Shown: piece after piece, positions 60,371-64,000 of the stretch
Layout: every line of letters begins with the position of its first letter
Position numbering within the stretch: position 1 is the first letter of the stretch
DNA from: Candidatus Amulumruptor caecigallinarius
GTDB taxonomy: Bacteria > Bacteroidota > Bacteroidia > Bacteroidales > Muribaculaceae
Assembly (NCBI GenBank): GCA_944321825.1
Contig: CALUMU010000005.1
Coordinates: 124,001 to 188,000, forward strand
DNA length: 64,000 nucleotides
Direction: 5' to 3'
The notes under the pieces: model-generated
What the model was told of the DNA's origin: nothing
The model's database searches: none
The model's input: only the letters and a program-made list of their open reading frames with translations
Translations under genes and position numbers: made by a program

Positions 60371-61726
60371 TCACCTGATTTTCTGGAATACCCTGACATA
60401 GTCGATGTGGTATTCCACAGGGAGTGCGCTTTCGTCGACACCGTTCATGCCGCCCCAGTCGCCGCCCCAAGCCAGATTGAGTATGATTTTGAAGTCATAA
60501 TCGAAAGGCCATGTGTTGCGGTCGCCTTTCTTGTCGTTGGCGAAGCGGAACAGCTCGACTCCGTCGACGTAGGTCACGATGTAATTTTCATCCCATTCCA
60601 GACGGTAGACATGGAACGAGCCTTCGGCACCGTCGACCATACGGGCCGAAGTCTTCTGCGTCTGCATCACGTGGTTATAGGATGCGCAATGTATCGACGA
60701 GCTGACCTCGTCAGGCACAGTGCCGACTTCCTCCATGATGTCGATTTCGCCGCAGTAGGGCCAGTTACCGTCAGGCTGGTAGGGATACATCCAGAATGCG
60801 GGCCACGTACCCCGGCCGGAGGGGAGATTCAGGCGAGCTTCGATGATGCCGTATGTCCAATGTTCGCGCGAATTGAGACGGGCCGACACCACTTCACTGC
60901 CGACTTTCCGCGCGGTGATGGTAAGGATGCCGTCATGCACCTCGGCAGTCTTATAGCCGTTATATTGCCCTGCGACATAGCGTTGCAGCTCATTATTGAC
61001 GGTACCCGGATCCCAGACTTCGTATGTCCACTTCTCGGTGAGGCTCGATTCGTCGTTGAACTCGTCGTTCCACACCAACGCATAGCCGTCAGGGACATCG
61101 ATTGCATCCGTAAACTGCGTAATATCGACAGGTGTCCTCGCGCCCGATGCGGTGACAAACTCTATGGTAGCAGTGCGCTCGCGCGGCGTGTCGTTTTCCT
61201 GCACGGAAATGCTGCATGAGCCGCTGCCATTACCTGCCGGAGTATCGATTGTGAGCCATGTCGAGACAGAAGAAGCCGTCCATGACTGGTTGGATTCGAT
61301 GGGTATTACGATGGTCTGCGCTTTTGCACCGATGGAATACGAAGCCTTACCTACATTGAAATACATGTCAGGGGTCTGGGTGACAGTCACCGACGCTGAC
61401 GACGATCCGGCTTTTATAGTAACAGTCCCTACCCTCTGCTCGTGGGTGTCGTTTTCCTTGACCTTGATGCTGATTTCGGTGTCACGGTCTTTGAGTCCGC
61501 CCGATGGAGATACCGTAATCCAGTCCACATTGGATGACACGCTCCAGTCTGCACTGCTGCGGACGGTGACCGGCAGTGTCTGTGCCTCGTATCCTACCGA
61601 CAACTCGGAGTCGGAAAGGGAAATAGTAGCATTGCCGGCCTGTGAACCCGTCGCTTCGGGCTCGTCGCTGCCGCAAGCAGCGAGTAAAATAGTCAAAAGC
61701 GGAAGTAGCATGAATGTGATTCTCAT
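60371..61726 (-). CDS. GH16 endo-beta-glucanase lipoprotein with two BACON domains
   Basis: 451 residues. Lipobox LLAAC (Cys18). Two BACON-like beta-sandwiches (about 33-117 and 120-206, each ending in a VTQT or DITQF strand) precede a GH16 domain (~212-451). The catalytic motif GEIDIMEEVG gives the nucleophile E327 and acid/base E332 with D329 between; HWTYGIIEARLNLPSGRGTWPAFWMYP is typical of laminarinase-type (beta-1,3- or mixed-linkage glucanase) GH16. It is likely anchored on the cell surface and makes oligosaccharides for SusC/D. It is the first gene of the operon. Confidence 0.94.
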   Translation of the reverse strand: MRITFMLLPLLTILLAACGSDEPEATGSQAGNATISLSDSELSVGYEAQTLPVTVRSSADWSVSSNVDWITVSPSGGLKDRDTEISIKVKENDTHEQRVGTVTIKAGSSSASVTVTQTPDMYFNVGKASYSIGAKAQTIVIPIESNQSWTASSVSTWLTIDTPAGNGSGSCSISVQENDTPRERTATIEFVTASGARTPVDITQFTDAIDVPDGYALVWNDEFNDESSLTEKWTYEVWDPGTVNNELQRYVAGQYNGYKTAEVHDGILTITARKVGSEVVSARLNSREHWTYGIIEARLNLPSGRGTWPAFWMYPYQPDGNWPYCGEIDIMEEVGTVPDEVSSSIHCASYNHVMQTQKTSARMVDGAEGSFHVYRLEWDENYIVTYVDGVELFRFANDKKGDRNTWPFDYDFKIILNLAWGGDWGGMNGVDESALPVEYHIDYVRVFQKIR

Positions 61727-62001
61727 GGTAAAAGATTAAGGTTGTGTTTGGTTAACGCCGGGGAAGTACCGGATTTTACTTTGCGAAGTTAAGCCTTATA
61801 TAAGATTTGATTCAAAGATTTTAATACTCAAAAACATCACATAGCAACATATCGCACCTCACAAAAACCTCAGCAGCCACAACGCAATATATTGAAAATC
61901 AGAGAGTGGAACGCAATCGTCGTGTTAAAGCTAAAGAAATGTATTTTACAGGCTCTTAACATTTGGAGGATAGCGGAGAGCAAGGTCGTATAAGCTACAC
62001 A

Positions 62002-62043
62002 ATCTCTTATAATCTTATAAATCTTATACGTTTTATAAGAGAT
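62002..62043. terminator. AT-rich hairpin between the PUL regulator and the GH16 gene
   Basis: Stem ATCTCTTATAA (62002-62012) with TTATAAGAGAT (62033-62043), in a stretch with several repeats of TCTTATA. It follows the stop of the regulator (62060) on the minus strand. The rest of 61727-62059 is AT-rich with no gene; a near -7 box (AATCTTTG, minus strand, 61820-61813) is the best candidate for the GH16 promoter. Confidence 0.5.
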
Positions 62044-62059
62044 TATAAGACTTAGACGG

Positions 62060-64000
62060 TTACTGCGCCGGGGCGGGATCGGAGCGGTCGATGCTCTGGA
62101 TGAAGTCGAAAAGATTGTCGCCGCTCTCAATGCCGAGCTTCTTGCGCAGGCGGTAGCGGGCGGTCTCGAGGCTGTGCACTCCCATGTTGAGCAGCGAAGC
62201 CATCTCTTTGGTATTCATGCCCATGCGCAAGTACACGCACAGCTTTATATCCAATTTCTTCAGGTCGGGATAGCGGGCCAGCAGCTTCTGCGTGAAATTG
62301 TCATAGACGAGATTGAAATTTTCCTCGAATTTGTTCCAGTTGGCATCATCGACCATATTGGCGCGTATGTCGCGACGCATACCGGCAATACAGTTGTTGA
62401 TGACGGATTTCGCTGCATTGTTTTTAACCTGCAGGTGCATCTGCTCAAGCTGCGAGTCGATGGCGGCGAGAATGTCGTTTTTGCGGGCCACATTCATGGC
62501 GCTGTCGGCCAGCTGCCCCGCCTTTTGCTTGAGTATCTTTTCGAGCTGCTGCTTCTCCTGGCGTATTATCTCGTTTTGCTTCTTCTCAAGCTCGACGTTG
62601 AACTGTATCTGCTGTTCGCGCCGCTTGAGGGTCTCTTCCTGACGGATGCGCTCGGTGCGGAGTATGATGCTCCTGCGCACAAACCACCCGACCAAACCCA
62701 GCACGGCTATGCCCAACAGCACATACAGGCATACCGCCCACCACTTCATGTACCACGGCGAGAGCACCCTGACCTCTATCGATGTCTCGGAAGATGCGTC
62801 GTTGATTTTGTCGATCGCACGGACATGGAAAGTGTAGAGTCCCGGACGCAATCCTGTGTATTCCTTTTCCGTCAGCACCGACGGATTAATCCACTCTTTG
62901 TCGTATCCCTCGAGGTAGCAGGAGTACTCCACTGCTTCATGGTCGCGGTATTCGGGGTAGACAAACGAGAAACGGATAGAATTGAGCGAATACGGTATAG
63001 TGACCCTACCCTCGGAGAGGTGTGTGGCTGCATAAAGGAGAGTGTCGTTGGCAGCCGTCCCGGTGATGCTGCGTATCATCACTTTTGAAAGCGTATCGGA
63101 GTCGGAACCTTCGCGTGTATCAAGGACGAAGAAGCCGTTGTCGTAATTGAGCAGTACATCGGCCGAGTCGAGAACGCCGACATTGCCAAACGCCATCTGC
63201 AGCCGCCGCTCCAAATGGTTGTATGGGAGCTGCCGTGCGCGGAATGACCCGTCAGGCTGCTTATAGCCTATCGCCAGATACCCCGGTTTGTAGGCAAGCA
63301 GGTGGCCTGTGGGAAGCTGTGTCACACGCAAGGCGAGCCCGAAGGTGTTGAACACACCGTTGAGTCCGACCTGCATCTCCAGCTTGTTGCCGACAAGCCG
63401 GCGGAAGCCGTCGACCGACGACACATAGACCTGACTATCGATTTTGCATATCAGGTTGTCGCGAGTGGTGACCAGGCCGTTCTTTTCGTCATACAGCTCC
63501 TTATGTACCACCCTCGTCAGGTCGGGGCTAAGGACCATGCGGTAGACCCCCTCCTGCCAGTGCGCCATCCATATCGAGCCGTCCTGATCCTGCATGAACA
63601 GGCCGCTGACCACATCGCCTCCCTCCACTCGGTTTTTGACCCGGTAGTGCCCCGGGGCAGCCGGTTCGAGTATGAAAAGCCCGTCATAGTCGCAGCCCAA
63701 CAGACAGTCGGTGCCTTGGAGGGGGGTGAATCCCCACGTCCCTTTAACGCCATGCACCGGGGTGGCGTTGAAACCATCCACGACATCCACCCCGTCATTA
63801 TGGCTCACGAGCATCGAGTGTCCAGGAAAGCGTTGGCAATTCCACACCTGCCCGTCGATTCCACGTATTTTCGTCAGATTCCGCCCTATGCCGTCACGGT
63901 ATAGGGGGGTATGGGGGGGGGCAGAAAGGGCATACAGCCCTTGGTTGGTGCCTAAATAGAGCTGTCCGCCGTCGACTATCGACGCATATCCTGTGCCTAT
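62060..64000 (-). CDS. Membrane-spanning propeller regulator with LuxR-type HTH (5' part outside window)
   Basis: The frame is open from 64000 to the stop at 62060, so the N-terminus is outside. Visible in order: two-component-regulator propeller repeats (YASIVDGGQLYLGTNQG..., IRGIDGQVWN..., QDGSIWMAHWQEGVYR), a triple-Tyr (Y_Y_Y) domain (YSCYLEGYDKEW...YTGLRPGLYTFHVRA), one TM (WAVCLYVLLGIAVLGLVGWFV), a long coiled coil and a LuxR-type HTH (NTKEMASLLNMGVHSLETARYRLRKKLGI). No kinase is present. It probably senses a glycan in the periplasm and activates the operon to its left. A run of nine G lies in the frame at 63913-63921. Confidence 0.9.
   Translation of the reverse strand: MGTGYASIVDGGQLYLGTNQGLYALSAPPHTPLYRDGIGRNLTKIRGIDGQVWNCQRFPGHSMLVSHNDGVDVVDGFNATPVHGVKGTWGFTPLQGTDCLLGCDYDGLFILEPAAPGHYRVKNRVEGGDVVSGLFMQDQDGSIWMAHWQEGVYRMVLSPDLTRVVHKELYDEKNGLVTTRDNLICKIDSQVYVSSVDGFRRLVGNKLEMQVGLNGVFNTFGLALRVTQLPTGHLLAYKPGYLAIGYKQPDGSFRARQLPYNHLERRLQMAFGNVGVLDSADVLLNYDNGFFVLDTREGSDSDTLSKVMIRSITGTAANDTLLYAATHLSEGRVTIPYSLNSIRFSFVYPEYRDHEAVEYSCYLEGYDKEWINPSVLTEKEYTGLRPGLYTFHVRAIDKINDASSETSIEVRVLSPWYMKWWAVCLYVLLGIAVLGLVGWFVRRSIILRTERIRQEETLKRREQQIQFNVELEKKQNEIIRQEKQQLEKILKQKAGQLADSAMNVARKNDILAAIDSQLEQMHLQVKNNAAKSVINNCIAGMRRDIRANMVDDANWNKFEENFNLVYDNFTQKLLARYPDLKKLDIKLCVYLRMGMNTKEMASLLNMGVHSLETARYRLRKKLGIESGDNLFDFIQSIDRSDPAPAQ

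Overview
The window comes from a gut-type Bacteroidales chromosome, most like the Muribaculaceae/Bacteroidaceae. The evidence is a SusC/SusD glycan locus, many promoters with the Bacteroidetes -7 box TAnnTTTG (some with a -33 TTTG 18-20 bp upstream), little Shine-Dalgarno signal, and typical genes: pyruvate phosphate dikinase, an A-type flavodiiron protein, NDH-2, YitT, and DUF4143 ATPases. Base composition is moderately GC-rich, with AT-rich accessory islands near 21.1-23.8 kb and 46.3-47.8 kb. Family names rest on reading the translations by eye; no search was run.

Layout. 0-4.6 kb: end of an MgtE transporter, a flavodiiron O2/NO reductase, a two-gene ThrE/YjjPB-type exporter and a polytopic membrane protein. 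4.7-11.7 kb: an RND efflux operon (adaptor, pump, outer-membrane factor) followed by an LpxA-like acyltransferase. 11.9-13.2 kb: an exported protein of unknown function. 13.3-20.9 kb: a stress-type cluster (C-S lyase, MATE pump, DUF3737 protein, iron alcohol dehydrogenase, two AraC regulators, flavodoxin). Three promoters in it share the same operator: 21-bp-spaced direct repeats lying the same distance from the -7 box. 21.1-23.7 kb: a small defence/toxin island with a YafQ-type toxin-antitoxin, a structured RNA with its own promoter next to a broken AbiF/Abi_2 gene, an HNH nuclease with a tiny overlapping membrane ORF, and a class III Fic protein. 23.9-38.9 kb: lipoproteins, ppdK, ridA, a MITE-like element, YihY/BrkB, a small porin, ferredoxin, SSB, OPT transporter, MATE, NDH-2, YitT and an outer-membrane protein. 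39.0-39.5 kb: tRNA-Ser(GGA), with a duplicated 3' end that looks like an attachment-site scar, and tRNA-Leu(UAG). 39.6-44.5 kb: a basic protein of unknown function, phosphohexomutase, acpP and fabF. 44.6-47.9 kb: a bilobed aspartic protease with a small upstream ORF, then a 1.6-kb ATPase cassette bounded by a 61-bp duplication of the 3' end of an AlkD-like gene. 47.8-51.5 kb: AlkD-like, flippase and EnvC-like genes in one operon. 51.7-64.0 kb: a polysaccharide utilisation locus, probably for beta-1,3-glucan (GH16, GH3, SusC, SusD, glycan-binding lipoprotein) with a membrane-spanning propeller/LuxR-type regulator that runs off the window.

Best leads: (1) the AraC regulon with three geometrically identical operator-promoter modules and a cysteine-rich second regulator; (2) an AbiF-type RNA antitoxin candidate left beside a truncated toxin; (3) the ATPase cassette at the 3' end of the alkD-like gene, with four palindromes spaced about 40 bp apart upstream of its promoter.
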